From assembly GCF_019423705.1 (NCBI RefSeq), contig NZ_JAHZAX010000004.1:1-64000 (forward strand): a stretch of DNA of 64,000 nucleotides, read 5' to 3'. Within the stretch, counting starts at the first letter, position 1, and every line of letters begins with the position of its first letter. Both the position numbers and the translations under genes were made by a program. This DNA is from Ruminococcus sp. (GTDB lineage Bacteria > Bacillota > Clostridia > Oscillospirales > Ruminococcaceae). Shown here piece by piece: positions 32,318 to 41,654 of this stretch. The notes below the pieces were generated by a model. That model worked only from the letters and a program-made list of their open reading frames with translations, was not told the origin of the DNA and searched no databases.

Positions 32318-33592
32318 ATGACAGCAACGAATCCAAAGAAAGAAATATCTAAAAAGAATTTTGACGGCTATACATATATCGAGGGCGGCGTGTGTGCCGC
32401 TAAAGGCTTTAAAGCTAACGGACTTTATTGCGGAATAAAGGAAAGCGAAACTAAAAAGCCCGACCTCTGCCTCGTGGAATCGGACGTTATGTGTTCCGCA
32501 GCCGGTGTGTTTACGCAGAATAAAGTCAAGGGCGCCCCTGTTACAGTTTCGCAGAAGAACCTTGCGAAAACAGGCGGAAAAGCTAAGGGCTTTATCCTTA
32601 ATTCCAAAAACGCCAATACCTGCAACGCCGACGGCGAGGAAAAAGCTTATAAAATGTGCCAAATGACCGCCGAGAAAATGGGCGTTAAACCCGAGGAGAT
32701 CCTCATCGCTCAAACAGGCGTTATCGGTCAGATACTCCCGATGGAGCCTATCAAAGCCAAAATGGACGAGCTTTACGAGGGACTTTCCTATGACGGAAAT
32801 GAAAAGGCCGCTATCGCTATTATGACCACCGATACAGTCAAAAAGGAAGTCGCTGTTGAATTTACCCTCGACGGCAAGACCTGCCACATCGGCGGAATGG
32901 GCAAGGGCAGCGGTATGATACACCCGAATATGGCAACGACCCTCAACGTTATCACCACCGACTGTGCTGTTTCACCCAAAATGCTCAAAAAAGCGCTCAC
33001 AGATATCGTGAAGATAACATACAATTGCCTCTCAGTCGACGGCGACCAGTCAACGAACGATACTTGCGCCGTTATGGCTAACGGACTTGCTGGAAACGCC
33101 GAGATAACAGCCGAGGGCGAAAGCTATGAAACTTTCAAGAAAGCCCTTTATATCGTTATGATGAACATTACAAAAATGCTCGCCAAGGACGGCGAGGGCG
33201 CTTTAAAGCTCCTCGAGTGCACAGTTACAGGCGCAAAAGACCTCGACACGGCTATAATCGTTGCGAAGAGCGTGATTTGTTCGCCGCTGTTCAAGTGCGC
33301 AATGTTCGGCGCAGACGCAAACTGGGGACGTATCCTTTGCGCTGTTGGCTATGCCGAAGCCGATTTCGATATCAACAAAGTTGACGTTTCGCTGTCATCA
33401 AAGGCAGGAGAAATTCACGTCTGCCACAACGGCGCTGGAATAGACTTCTCGGAAGAGATCGCTAAACAAGTGCTCCTCGAGGACGAGATAACGATCAGCG
33501 TTTCGATCGGCGACGGCGAGGGCACAGCCACCGCTTGGGGCTGCGACCTTACTTACGATTATGTCAAGATAAACGGCGATTATAGAAGCTAA
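32318..33592 (+). CDS. argJ: Bifunctional ornithine acetyltransferase / N-acetylglutamate synthase
   Basis: The 424-residue precursor moves the acetyl group from acetylornithine to glutamate and, if bifunctional, can also prime with acetyl-CoA. The self-cleavage region is visible as KGSGMIHPNMATTLNV, where the chain is cut before the conserved Thr to give alpha and beta subunits. ACAGVFTQNKVKGAPV-like N-terminal and GADANWGRILCAVGY C-terminal blocks are present. No argA or argE is needed in this cluster. AAGGAGAG precedes the ATG. Confidence 0.96.
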   Translation: MTATNPKKEISKKNFDGYTYIEGGVCAAKGFKANGLYCGIKESETKKPDLCLVESDVMCSAAGVFTQNKVKGAPVTVSQKNLAKTGGKAKGFILNSKNANTCNADGEEKAYKMCQMTAEKMGVKPEEILIAQTGVIGQILPMEPIKAKMDELYEGLSYDGNEKAAIAIMTTDTVKKEVAVEFTLDGKTCHIGGMGKGSGMIHPNMATTLNVITTDCAVSPKMLKKALTDIVKITYNCLSVDGDQSTNDTCAVMANGLAGNAEITAEGESYETFKKALYIVMMNITKMLAKDGEGALKLLECTVTGAKDLDTAIIVAKSVICSPLFKCAMFGADANWGRILCAVGYAEADFDINKVDVSLSSKAGEIHVCHNGAGIDFSEEIAKQVLLEDEITISVSIGDGEGTATAWGCDLTYDYVKINGDYRS

Positions 33593-33636
33593 ATTGCTGA
33601 AAAAGCAGCTTACAGTCTATCGAAAAAGCAGCAAAT

Positions 33637-33693
33637 CAACGGGCGACCGCAAATTGTTATGAGCTTAGTCGAATAACAATTTTTCGCCCTTAC
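33637..33693. repeat. Dispersed palindromic repeat A, long form
   Basis: CAACGGGCGACCGCAAATTG ... CAATTTTTCGCCC forms a palindrome of about 57 bases. With its flanks (about 33623-33720) it is nearly identical to 47149-47235, including a following CGTATTTACG. Confidence 0.7.
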
Positions 33694-33804
33694 AAAAAAC
33701 AACGTATTTACGTCCCCTTGGACGGCGTCCTCGACGTCACATCTGTTTTGTGCCTTTTCAATAAGCTGATACAGTATTACATATTAAGGAAAGAAGAATG
33801 AGAT

Positions 33805-34662
33805 ATGGATATAAGCAATAAGATCAGAAGTCAGATACTTATCGACGCTCTGCCGCATATTCAGAAATATCACGACAAGATAGTCGTTGTAAAATACGGC
33901 GGAAACGCTATGACAAACGCTGAGCTGAAGGAAGCTGTTATGAGCGATATCGTGCTGCTCAGCGAGGTCGGCATAAAGGTCGTGCTAGTCCACGGCGGCG
34001 GTCCGGAGATAAACGCAATGCTCAAGAGAGTTGGCGTTGAAAGCAAGTTTATAAACGGCCTTAGATATACCGACGCTGAAACTATCGATATCGTAAAAAT
34101 GGTGCTTTGCGGCAAGGTCAATAAAGAGCTTGTTTGCGCATTGCAGCTCCACGGCGGAAAGGCGCTTGGCCTTTGCGGCTGCGACGGTCAGATGATACTT
34201 GCGCAGAAGCTTGAAAGCGAAGTCGATCTCGGCTTTGTGGGCGATATCAAGAAAGTAACGACAAAGCCTATCATCGACGCTTTGAACGGCGGCTATGTGC
34301 CGATAATCTCAACTGTCGGCGTCGGCGAGGACGGCCAGTCTTATAACATCAACGCCGATACCGCTGCAGCAAGGATAGCTTCCTGCCTGAGAGCTGAAAA
34401 GCTTATCCTTATGACAGATATCGTTGGACTTCTCGAGGACAAAGAGGACGATTCCACCCTTATCCCGCAGGTCAATGTCAGCGATGTGCCATATCTTAAA
34501 AAGAAGGGCATCATAAGCGGCGGAATGATACCAAAGATCGACTGCTGCGTAGAGGCCGTAAGACGTGGCGTTAAAAAGACCACTATCATCGACGGCAGAG
34601 TACCGCACTCGATACTTATCGAGCTGCTCTCAAACGAGGGTATCGGTACGCAGTTTATTTGA
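33805..34662 (+). CDS. argB: Acetylglutamate kinase
   Basis: The 285-residue kinase phosphorylates N-acetylglutamate with ATP. Family blocks are VVKYGGNAM (about 28-36), VLVHGGGPEINAML, NGLRYTDAE and SGGMIPKIDCCVEAVRRGV. The N-terminal helix (MDISNKIRSQILIDALPHIQ) is of the kind seen in arginine-inhibited hexameric kinases, so feedback control by arginine is likely. AAAGAAGAATG precedes the start. It is 41 bases upstream of argD. Confidence 0.97.
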   Translation: MDISNKIRSQILIDALPHIQKYHDKIVVVKYGGNAMTNAELKEAVMSDIVLLSEVGIKVVLVHGGGPEINAMLKRVGVESKFINGLRYTDAETIDIVKMVLCGKVNKELVCALQLHGGKALGLCGCDGQMILAQKLESEVDLGFVGDIKKVTTKPIIDALNGGYVPIISTVGVGEDGQSYNINADTAAARIASCLRAEKLILMTDIVGLLEDKEDDSTLIPQVNVSDVPYLKKKGIISGGMIPKIDCCVEAVRRGVKKTTIIDGRVPHSILIELLSNEGIGTQFI

Positions 34663-34703
34663 TATAATTATATTTACATTTACATATTGAAAGAGTGATA
34701 AAA

Positions 34704-35888
34704 ATGAACACCATAGAACAGTTCAACGAACACGTTATGCAGACTTATGGCAGGCTCGGTCTTGTAATGGAAAGCGGCCACGGTCAGACGGCTGTTGACG
34801 AGGACGGAAAAGAGTATATCGACTTCGGTTCCGGTATCGGCACAAACAGCCTTGGCTATTGCGATGACGATTGGGTAAAGGCTATCTGCGATCAGGCGCA
34901 CAAGATACAGCATACCTCGAATTATTACTACACAAAGGTTCAGGCCGACTTTGCAAAGAGACTTTGCGAAGCAACAGGCTATGACAAGATGTTTTTCGGC
35001 AACTCCGGCGCAGAGGCTAACGAATGCGCTATCAAGCTTGCAAGAAAATACAGCTTTGACAAATACGGAAAGGACGCCGAGAGAAATATCATCATCACCC
35101 TTGTGAACAGCTTCCACGGCAGAACTTTGGCGACCCTTTCTGCCACAGGACAGGACGTTTTCCATAACTACTTCTTCCCCTTCGTGGGCGGCTTCGTCAA
35201 CGTTATCGCAAACGACGTCGACGACTTTATGGACAAGCTCAACACCCTTGACAACAAGGTCTGCGCAGTAATGTTCGAGTTCGTTCAGGGCGAGGGCGGC
35301 GTTATCCCACTTCAGCAGAGCTTTGTAAACACCATTATGCTTGAGTGCGCAAAGAGGGATATCCTCACTATCGCCGACGAAGTTCAGACAGGCGCAGGCA
35401 GAACGGGCAAGCTTTTGACTTCGCAGATTTTCAATGTTAAGCCTAACATCACAACACTTGCAAAGGGTCTTGCAGGCGGTATTCCTATCGGCGTTTGCCT
35501 TGCTGACGAAAAGTGCAGCAACGTTCTCGGCAAGGGCACACACGGCTCAACATTCGGCGGAAATCCTATTTCCTGCGCAGGCGGAAACGCAGTTCTTGAC
35601 AAGGTGACAAAGCCTGAGTTTCTTGAGGAAGTCACAAAGAAGGGCGAGTATTTCAGAAACAAGCTATCAGAGATCGACGAGGTCGAGGGCGTTGACGGCC
35701 TTGGACTTATGCTTGGCGTAAGGCTCAAAACAAAGAAAGCCGCAGACGTGCTGACAAAGTGCTTTGAGAACGGACTTCTTATCCTCACAGCAAAGGACAA
35801 GCTGAGATTTTTGCCACCGCTGAATATCTCATATGAGCAGATAGATAAGGGACTTGCTATTCTGAAAAAAGTTCTTGACGAGAAATAA
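34704..35888 (+). CDS. argD: Acetylornithine aminotransferase
   Basis: The 394-residue PLP enzyme converts N-acetylglutamate semialdehyde to acetylornithine. Seen are FGNSGAEANECAIKLARKY, the PLP Asp/Gln region ILTIADEVQTGAGRTGKLL and the PLP lysine in TLAKGLAGGIPIG, then HGSTFGGNPISCAGG. ATG at 34704 with AAAGAG 8 bases ahead is preferred over a GTG three codons earlier. Length is normal. It follows argB closely and precedes argF by 78 bases. Confidence 0.97.
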   Translation: MNTIEQFNEHVMQTYGRLGLVMESGHGQTAVDEDGKEYIDFGSGIGTNSLGYCDDDWVKAICDQAHKIQHTSNYYYTKVQADFAKRLCEATGYDKMFFGNSGAEANECAIKLARKYSFDKYGKDAERNIIITLVNSFHGRTLATLSATGQDVFHNYFFPFVGGFVNVIANDVDDFMDKLNTLDNKVCAVMFEFVQGEGGVIPLQQSFVNTIMLECAKRDILTIADEVQTGAGRTGKLLTSQIFNVKPNITTLAKGLAGGIPIGVCLADEKCSNVLGKGTHGSTFGGNPISCAGGNAVLDKVTKPEFLEEVTKKGEYFRNKLSEIDEVEGVDGLGLMLGVRLKTKKAADVLTKCFENGLLILTAKDKLRFLPPLNISYEQIDKGLAILKKVLDEK

Positions 35889-35896
35889 CAAAGTGT

Positions 35897-35923
35897 GTAG
35901 GTGCGAACAGTGTTCGCCCGTTT
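35897..35923. repeat. Dispersed palindromic repeat A, short form
   Basis: GTAGGTGCGAAC and GTTCGCCC form the palindrome around AGT. It sits between argD and argF. Confidence 0.6.
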
Positions 35924-35966
35924 GATACGCAATACCAAATAAAAATCAAATTACGGAGGAAATATT

Positions 35967-36881
35967 ATGAAACATTTACTTAAAATGCTCGACCTTTCCA
36001 AGGAGGAAATTCTCGACATTCTTAATCTTGCAGACCAGCTCAAGTATGAGAACAAGAACGGCATTGAGCACCACGTTCTCAAGGGCAAGACTTTGGGTAT
36101 GATATTCCAGAAGTCCTCGACCCGTACAAGAGTTTCATTCGAGACAGGTATGTACCAGCTCGGCGGACAGGCTTTGTTCCTTTCAAACCGTGATCTTCAG
36201 ATCGGCAGAGGCGAGCCTGTACAGGACACAGCCCGTGTTCTTTCACGTTATCTCGACGGCATTATGATCCGTACTTTCGAGCAGAAGGAAGTTGAGGATC
36301 TTGCAAAGTACGGTTCTATCCCGATAATAAACGGTCTGACAGACTTCTGCCACCCTTGTCAGGTGCTTGCTGACCTTATGACTATCAGAGAGTTCAAGGG
36401 TCGTTTCGATGGTCTCAAGATGTGCTATATCGGCGACGGAAACAATATGGCAAATTCTCTTATCGTGGGCGGCCTCAAGGTGGGAATGGAAGTTTCCATC
36501 GCTTGCCCTAAGGATTATCAGCCTGCCGCTGAGGTGCTTGAATTTGCCAAGGGCTATGGCGACAAGTTTTCTATGACAGACGTTCCGCTGGAAGCTGCTA
36601 AGGATGCAGACGTGCTCTTCACAGACGTTTGGACTTCAATGGGCGAGGAAGCTGAGACCGAGAAGAGAAAGATCGCATTCAAGGGATATCAGATCAACGA
36701 CGATATTATGGCAGTTGCAAAGCCAGACGCAATGGTTCAGCATTGTCTGCCGGCTCACCGTGAGGAAGAGATCACAGAGAAGGTGTTCGAGGCTCACGCA
36801 AACGAGATCTTCGAGGAAGCAGAAAACAGACTTCATGCACAGAAAGCCGTTATGGTCAAGGTAATGGGTCCGCAGGAATAA
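35967..36881 (+). CDS. argF: Ornithine carbamoyltransferase
   Basis: The 304-residue enzyme makes citrulline from ornithine and carbamoyl phosphate. The carbamoyl-phosphate motif STRTR is at 51-55, HPCQ is in the middle (LTDFCHPCQVLADLM) and HCLPAHR in the ornithine loop. GGAGG precedes the ATG. With argG, H, C, J, B and D upstream, it completes the route from glutamate to arginine in one cluster. A terminator follows. Confidence 0.97.
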   Translation: MKHLLKMLDLSKEEILDILNLADQLKYENKNGIEHHVLKGKTLGMIFQKSSTRTRVSFETGMYQLGGQALFLSNRDLQIGRGEPVQDTARVLSRYLDGIMIRTFEQKEVEDLAKYGSIPIINGLTDFCHPCQVLADLMTIREFKGRFDGLKMCYIGDGNNMANSLIVGGLKVGMEVSIACPKDYQPAAEVLEFAKGYGDKFSMTDVPLEAAKDADVLFTDVWTSMGEEAETEKRKIAFKGYQINDDIMAVAKPDAMVQHCLPAHREEEITEKVFEAHANEIFEEAENRLHAQKAVMVKVMGPQE

Positions 36882-36896
36882 TTCGCATATGACAAA

Positions 36897-36926
36897 AGCC
36901 GTCCACGCTGGTGGGCGGCTTTTTTG
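36897..36926 (+). terminator. Terminator of the arginine cluster
   Basis: AGCCGTCCAC (36897-36906) pairs with GTGGGCGGCT (36911-36920) around GCTG, followed by T6. Confidence 0.88.
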
Positions 36927-36963
36927 TGTTGAACACATCAAAAAGGTCTTTGATGTGACGGGA

Positions 36964-36996
36964 TAAAAAGATCCGCAGTCCTCAAAGAACTGCGGT
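36964..36996 (-). terminator. Terminator of the GH94 operon
   Basis: CCGCAGT (36973-36979) pairs with ACTGCGG (36989-36995); on the minus strand a T5 run follows. It lies just after the HTH pseudogene. Confidence 0.7.
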
Positions 36997-37001
36997 CATA
37001 G

Positions 37002-37321
37002 TTAAATAACATTTTCATTTACGATATGGTAGCTTTGCAGAATTTCTGGGTCAAACTGAATGAGTGAGATCATTCTGCGTGCAGGACCGATAGGCTGGTT
37101 CGTACCTGTTTCCCACGCCTCAACAGTTTTTGTCGAAACTCCGATCACCGCGGCAAATACCGCCTGCGTAAATCCCAGCTTTTTTCGGATCGCTTTTATA
37201 TCTTCAGCAGATATATCAGGCAAAGGCTCTATTCTAAGAGTTGTTTTTTAGCAGAAATTTTACCTTTTTCGTAGTCAACTGCCTCGTTAAGTCCAGTAAT
37301 TATGCTGTCAAACACATTCAT
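37002..37321 (-). pseudogene. HigA/NadS-like HTH antitoxin or regulator, frameshifted
   Basis: Two frames together make one normal 106-residue protein: MNVFDSIITGLNEAVDYEKG (starting at 37321) and TLRIEPLPDISAEDIKAIRK onward, with the HTH FTQAVFAAVIGVSTKTVEAW. The first frame stops at 37229 and the second enters in a run of six A (near 37248-37253), where one more A would restore the full reading frame. Either a true mutation, slippage-based expression or a sequencing error is possible. No RelE/HigB-type toxin lies beside it; the upstream neighbour is a 170-residue unknown. Confidence 0.75.
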
Positions 37322-37322
37322 A

Positions 37323-37835
37323 TTAAAGCTGGTCTCCTTCGTATTTATTATTGAAGTTGTAATATACTTTCTCATTTGGAAGCACCGCCTTAATCGGATA
37401 AACTGACATCCCAAAAGAATCTGTAAAAATAACATCTTCTCCAATATGTTTTTCAAGAAACTCATCAGAAAAATCAGCTATTAAACCAATGCTGATAGCT
37501 CCATTCCTTGTAAAATTCAATCCTTCAATTTGTATACTCTTTTCAATCAAAGAACAATCTGAAGTGTGAAAAAAATTCAACAACATTTTTTGAATATCTC
37601 GTTCGATTTGAATCTGATTATCAAGATAATATCTGATTGCTTCTTCTTGTTCATATGAAATTACAGCATCTTTTTGATTTGAGTATATACATAGATACAG
37701 GTCAAAAGTTTTATCCCATAATGTAATGATAAAGCTCTTCTTTGTGTACCAATCTGTTTTTTTAATCAAAGTTCCTAATACAGGATGCTCAATTGTAGTT
37801 GGTTTATTTTTTTCTTTGTCTTTCCAAAAAAACAT
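37323..37835 (-). CDS. Unknown protein, DUF6985/immunity-like
   Basis: The 170-residue protein has no signal or membrane segment. It begins with HPVLGTLIKKTDWYTKKSFI and has alternating strands followed by a helical Q/E-rich middle (YEQEEAIRYYLDNQIQIERD), a layout seen in DUF6985 and some immunity proteins. This assignment is tentative. AAAGGCGAG precedes the ATG. It is one base apart from the frameshifted HTH gene and 26 bases after the GH94 gene, so all three share a transcript. Base composition is more AT-rich than its neighbours, suggesting transfer. Confidence 0.6.
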   Translation of the reverse strand: MFFWKDKEKNKPTTIEHPVLGTLIKKTDWYTKKSFIITLWDKTFDLYLCIYSNQKDAVISYEQEEAIRYYLDNQIQIERDIQKMLLNFFHTSDCSLIEKSIQIEGLNFTRNGAISIGLIADFSDEFLEKHIGEDVIFTDSFGMSVYPIKAVLPNEKVYYNFNNKYEGDQL

Positions 37836-37861
37836 AATCTCGCCTTTAAAATTTGTATTGC

Positions 37862-40321
37862 TTAGCCCATTACGACCTCAACGTTAACTGTTGAACCGTT
37901 CTCAGCAACAGGGAGAACATTGCCCTCTACTGCCTTGCCGTCAACTGTTACGCTCTTTACGCCCTTGCAAACGTGGTCAGGGTTCTTAACAGTGATGTTG
38001 TATGTTGCACCTCTGTACTGACGTGTTGCTGTCATGCCGTCCCACTCGTGAGGGATAGATGGATCGATCTTCAAGCCGTCAAAGTCAGCCTGTACTCCGA
38101 GAATGTACTGTGAGATAGCTACCATGTTCCATGCGGCTGTACCTGTGAGCCAGCTGTTCTTGCCCTCGCCAAATCTGCTTGCGTCCTTACCAGCTATCAT
38201 CTGACCGTATACATAAGGCTCTGTCTTATGAAGATCAGATATCTCCTCGTTGAATGCAGGAGCTATCTTGCTGTAATACTCGAACGCCTTGTCGCCTCTG
38301 CCTGCATATGCTTCTGCGCAGATTATCCAAGCATTGTTGTGTGTGAAGATACCGGCATTCTCCTTATATCCGCCCGGATATGTGGATATCTCACCATACT
38401 GGATATAATACTTTGAGTATGCAGGATTGTTAAGAACAAGACCATACTTTGTATTGAGGTACTTGTCGATAGAATCAAGTGTCTTGATGTCAGCGCCCTC
38501 GTCCTTGCCTATTTCAGACATAACTGCGAAGCCCTGTGGCTCGATGAATATCTTGCCCTCTTCACATTCCTTTGAACCCATCTTAGCGCCTGTTGAATCG
38601 TAAGCTCTGAGGAACCAGTTGCCGTCAAATGCAGAAGCCATAACGTTCTTCTTCATCTTGTCGATCTCAGCCTGCGCAGCGCAAGCCTCATCGTCCTTGC
38701 CAAGGTGCTTGAGGATAGCAACATAGTTAGGACCTGTGTATGTAAAGAGCGTTGCTACCATTACTGACTCTGCTACCTTTGAGTAGCCGCCCTCAGCAGC
38801 GAACTTTGGATTTGTGTAAGTCTGGAAGCTCTCGCCCGGAGTGTCTGAATAGCAGGAAAGGTTGATACAGTCGTTCCAGTCAGCTCTCATTGCAAGAGGA
38901 AGTCCGTGAGGACCAAGGTTGTTTACAACGTGATAGAACGATACCTTGAGGTGATCGAGCATTGGCTGAGCCTTTGACTCATCGTTGTCGTATGGCACCA
39001 TTTCGTCAAGGATAGACCAGTCGCCTGTTTCCTTGATATAAGCGGAAACTGAAAGTATCATCCACAGCGGATCGTCTGAGAAGTCGCCGCCGATGTCGGA
39101 GTTGCCCTTCTTTGTAAGAGGCTGATACTGGTGATAGCAGCCGCCGTCAGGAAGCTGTGTTGAAGCGATGTCGATGATACGCTGTCTTGCACGATCCGGT
39201 ATCTGATGAACGAAACCGAGGATATCCTGATTTGAATCTCTGAATCCCATACCTCTGCCGATACCGCTCTCGAAATATGAAGCGGAACGTGAAAGGTTGA
39301 ATGTTACCATACATTGATACTGGTTCCAAATGTTTACCATTCTGTTGACCTTGTCATCTGGTGTGTCAACATTGATAACGTTGAGAAGTCTGTCCCAAGT
39401 AGCCTTGAGCTCTTCAAGACCTGCGGCTACCTTTTCAGGAGTGTTATACTGCTCGATCATAGCGAGAGCCTTTTCCTTATTGATAGTAACGCCGTCAGCC
39501 TCGAACTTCTTGTCAACAGGCATCTCAACATAGCCAAGGATAAATACCAGCGTCTTTGTCTCGCCCGGAGCAAGTGTGATCTTCTTGTAATGTGAAGCGA
39601 TAGGAGACCAGCCGTCAGCAAATGAATTGTTTGCCTTGCCTGCTTCAACAGCCTGTGGGTTGTGGAAACCATTGTAAAGACCGATGAATGAATCTCTGTC
39701 AGTATCATAGCCGTCGATCTCGTCGTTTACTGTGTAGAAAGCGAAATGATCTCTTCTGTCTCTGTATTCAGTCTTGTGGTAGATAGTCGAACCAACTACC
39801 TCAACACGGCCTGTGCTGAAGTTTCTCTGGAAGTTCGTGCAGTCGTCCTGTGCGTCCCAAAGACACCACTCTGCAAATGAGAAGAATGAGAAAGTCTTTT
39901 CCTCACTGCTCTCGTTTGTGAGCACGATCTGCTGAACTTCGCCGTTGTAGTTCTGAGGAACAAAGAATGTAGCCTCAGCCTTAAGTCCGTTCTTCTTGCC
40001 TGTGATGATAGTGTAGCCCATACCGTGGCGGCATTCGTAAGCGTCAAGCTCAGTCTTAACAGGAGACCAGCCGGGGTTCCAAATAGTCTCGCCGTCCTTA
40101 ATATAGAAGTATCTGCCGCCCATATCGATAGGCACGTTGTTGTAACGATAACGTGTGATACGGCGCAGTCTTGCGTCCTTATAGAAGGAATAGCCGCCTG
40201 CCGTGTTGGAAATGAGCGAGAAGAACTCCTGCGTGCCAAGATAGTTTATCCAAGGGTATGGAGTTCTGGGGTTGGTGATGACATATTCCTTTTTAACGTC
40301 ATCAAAGAAACCGAATTTCAT
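37862..40321 (-). CDS. cbp: Cellobiose phosphorylase (GH94)
   Basis: The 819-residue enzyme splits cellobiose with phosphate into glucose 1-phosphate and glucose in the cytoplasm. It shows the GH94 order: N-terminal beta-sandwich (GGRYFYIKDGETIWNPGWSP), then the (alpha/alpha)6 barrel with FRDSNQDILGFVHQIP, and the catalytic Asp481 in MRADWNDCINL. Length fits cellobiose phosphorylase rather than the larger cyclic-glucan synthases; a cellodextrin or related phosphorylase is possible. AAGGTGG precedes the ATG. It is split from the epimerase gene by 82 bases. Confidence 0.93.
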   Translation of the reverse strand: MKFGFFDDVKKEYVITNPRTPYPWINYLGTQEFFSLISNTAGGYSFYKDARLRRITRYRYNNVPIDMGGRYFYIKDGETIWNPGWSPVKTELDAYECRHGMGYTIITGKKNGLKAEATFFVPQNYNGEVQQIVLTNESSEEKTFSFFSFAEWCLWDAQDDCTNFQRNFSTGRVEVVGSTIYHKTEYRDRRDHFAFYTVNDEIDGYDTDRDSFIGLYNGFHNPQAVEAGKANNSFADGWSPIASHYKKITLAPGETKTLVFILGYVEMPVDKKFEADGVTINKEKALAMIEQYNTPEKVAAGLEELKATWDRLLNVINVDTPDDKVNRMVNIWNQYQCMVTFNLSRSASYFESGIGRGMGFRDSNQDILGFVHQIPDRARQRIIDIASTQLPDGGCYHQYQPLTKKGNSDIGGDFSDDPLWMILSVSAYIKETGDWSILDEMVPYDNDESKAQPMLDHLKVSFYHVVNNLGPHGLPLAMRADWNDCINLSCYSDTPGESFQTYTNPKFAAEGGYSKVAESVMVATLFTYTGPNYVAILKHLGKDDEACAAQAEIDKMKKNVMASAFDGNWFLRAYDSTGAKMGSKECEEGKIFIEPQGFAVMSEIGKDEGADIKTLDSIDKYLNTKYGLVLNNPAYSKYYIQYGEISTYPGGYKENAGIFTHNNAWIICAEAYAGRGDKAFEYYSKIAPAFNEEISDLHKTEPYVYGQMIAGKDASRFGEGKNSWLTGTAAWNMVAISQYILGVQADFDGLKIDPSIPHEWDGMTATRQYRGATYNITVKNPDHVCKGVKSVTVDGKAVEGNVLPVAENGSTVNVEVVMG

Positions 40322-40403
40322 TAAAAATCCACCTTTCGTAATTTATCTATTGTTAATTAATTTCTTAATTAATGACTGTAAAGCCTCTAACGATATTTAA
40401 TCA

Positions 40404-41384
40404 TTATATCGTGAAAAATCTCTGCCAGCACTTGAAGGTATGGCCTTTGGTTATCTCTTGGTATCCGCTGACTTCATTTGGCAGGGAAAGGTTCGGCGAA
40501 TTTATCATCGCCGTCATAGGCTCGGGGCAGAAATAACCCTTGTGACCCTTGTCGTTCCACATATTCCAGAACTTGAATTCTTTCGATACCTCGTTGCATA
40601 TCATATGGCCGTTTGCCGTGTCCTTTACATATGATCCGTAAAAGTCATTGCCATTCAGCTTGTTCATACCGGCTGTGTACATATCGTTTGAGATATTGTG
40701 CAGGGTCGGCATTTTCGTGCCCTCGTTGTACTCCTGATCCTTTGCTTTCAGCGGCAGAAGCTTCTCTGTCGGCAAACACCTCTTGTCAAGTTCACACCTC
40801 TCAACAACAGGCACGCACATTCTCATCGTGTCCTCACGGCCGCCGTCGCACATCGGCGCATTAAGGCAGGTGTGTGTGCAGATAGAAACAGGCAGAGCCT
40901 TCTCACTGTTGTTTGTGAGATATATCTCCTGCAAAAGCCCGTTTTCAGACAATGTAAACGTATACGATATTTTAAAATCAACAGGGAAAAAGCTGTACAT
41001 CTCATCGTTCTTATCAAATGTATAAGAAGTGACCAGCACGGCCTTGTTTTCCTGCGTTGAGTAACATTCTATCTCGTGAGCCCTCTTGTGGACCCAGCCG
41101 TGGATAAAGTTATCAAGCTTTTTCTCGTTTATCGGCATTTGATAAACGCTGTCAGAAGTTTTTATAACGCCCTTGTCGAATCTGTTCGGTAAAAACAGCG
41201 TGGGAAGTCCCCATATCTCAGGCGCTTTGTTGATAGTTTTCAGCGTGCAGTCTTCCTTATACCTAAAGACTTCGATACCGTTCTCTTCATCTCTGAGCCT
41301 CAGCACGGCCGAACCCAGCGACGGAGCGATGATACAGGTATATTTCCCCGACTGCAATCTTACGCATTCAGTTTCCTTGAACAT
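40404..41384 (-). CDS. Aldose 1-epimerase-like protein
   Basis: The 326-residue protein has the galactose-mutarotase beta-sandwich: GKYTCIIAPSLGSAVLRLRD at the N-terminus, FIHGWVHKRAHE with the key histidine, and NMWNDKGHKGYFCPEPMTAM with the catalytic Glu near the end. It would speed anomer exchange of sugars released by the neighbouring cellobiose phosphorylase. The start is uncertain: ATG 41384 fits the domain start; TTG at 41408 has a better GGGGGC site. A start at 41474 would lie at the transcription start and is rejected. Confidence 0.85.
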   Translation of the reverse strand: MFKETECVRLQSGKYTCIIAPSLGSAVLRLRDEENGIEVFRYKEDCTLKTINKAPEIWGLPTLFLPNRFDKGVIKTSDSVYQMPINEKKLDNFIHGWVHKRAHEIECYSTQENKAVLVTSYTFDKNDEMYSFFPVDFKISYTFTLSENGLLQEIYLTNNSEKALPVSICTHTCLNAPMCDGGREDTMRMCVPVVERCELDKRCLPTEKLLPLKAKDQEYNEGTKMPTLHNISNDMYTAGMNKLNGNDFYGSYVKDTANGHMICNEVSKEFKFWNMWNDKGHKGYFCPEPMTAMINSPNLSLPNEVSGYQEITKGHTFKCWQRFFTI

Positions 41385-41441
41385 AAATTTCAGGTCGATC
41401 TTATTCAAGAAACTACGCCCCCATTTCTTTATTTTGGTGGA

Positions 41442-41466
41442 TAAACGCTTACAGCGTAAACGTTTA
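41442..41466. promoter_or_regulatory. LacI/CcpA-like operator of the epimerase gene
   Basis: TAAACGTTTA (41457-41466) is a perfect palindrome, next to TAAACGCTTA (41442-41451), a near copy. The core matches catabolite-control and LacI-family sites. It lies just downstream of the predicted transcription start, where a repressor would block it. Confidence 0.6.
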
Positions 41467-41475
41467 ATATACATT

Positions 41476-41504
41476 ATTATAACATATGGCAGAGATTTTG
41501 TCTA
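41476..41504 (-). promoter_or_regulatory. Promoter of the epimerase/GH94 genes
   Basis: On the minus strand TAGACA (41499-41504) and TATAAT (41476-41481) are 17 bases apart. Confidence 0.75.
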
Positions 41505-41654
41505 GTAGAAAATGCTGATTTTTGCATAGAATTTTACCGCTGTTTTTAAGTAGTTTTTACCAAAGAAAAATATTAAGATATCCGAAAGTTTTCGCTGATA
41601 AAAATATCTTTCGTAGGTCAAACGCCCATATACCGCCCTTTTGCGATGATAAAT

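Noticed and set aside
31820..32923. Minus-strand frame of 367 codons across argC, the hairpin block and argJ
   Set aside because: It is antisense to two confident genes and spans structured non-coding DNA.
34680..35543. Minus-strand open frame of 287 codons
   Set aside because: Antisense shadow of argD, which is certain from its PLP motifs.
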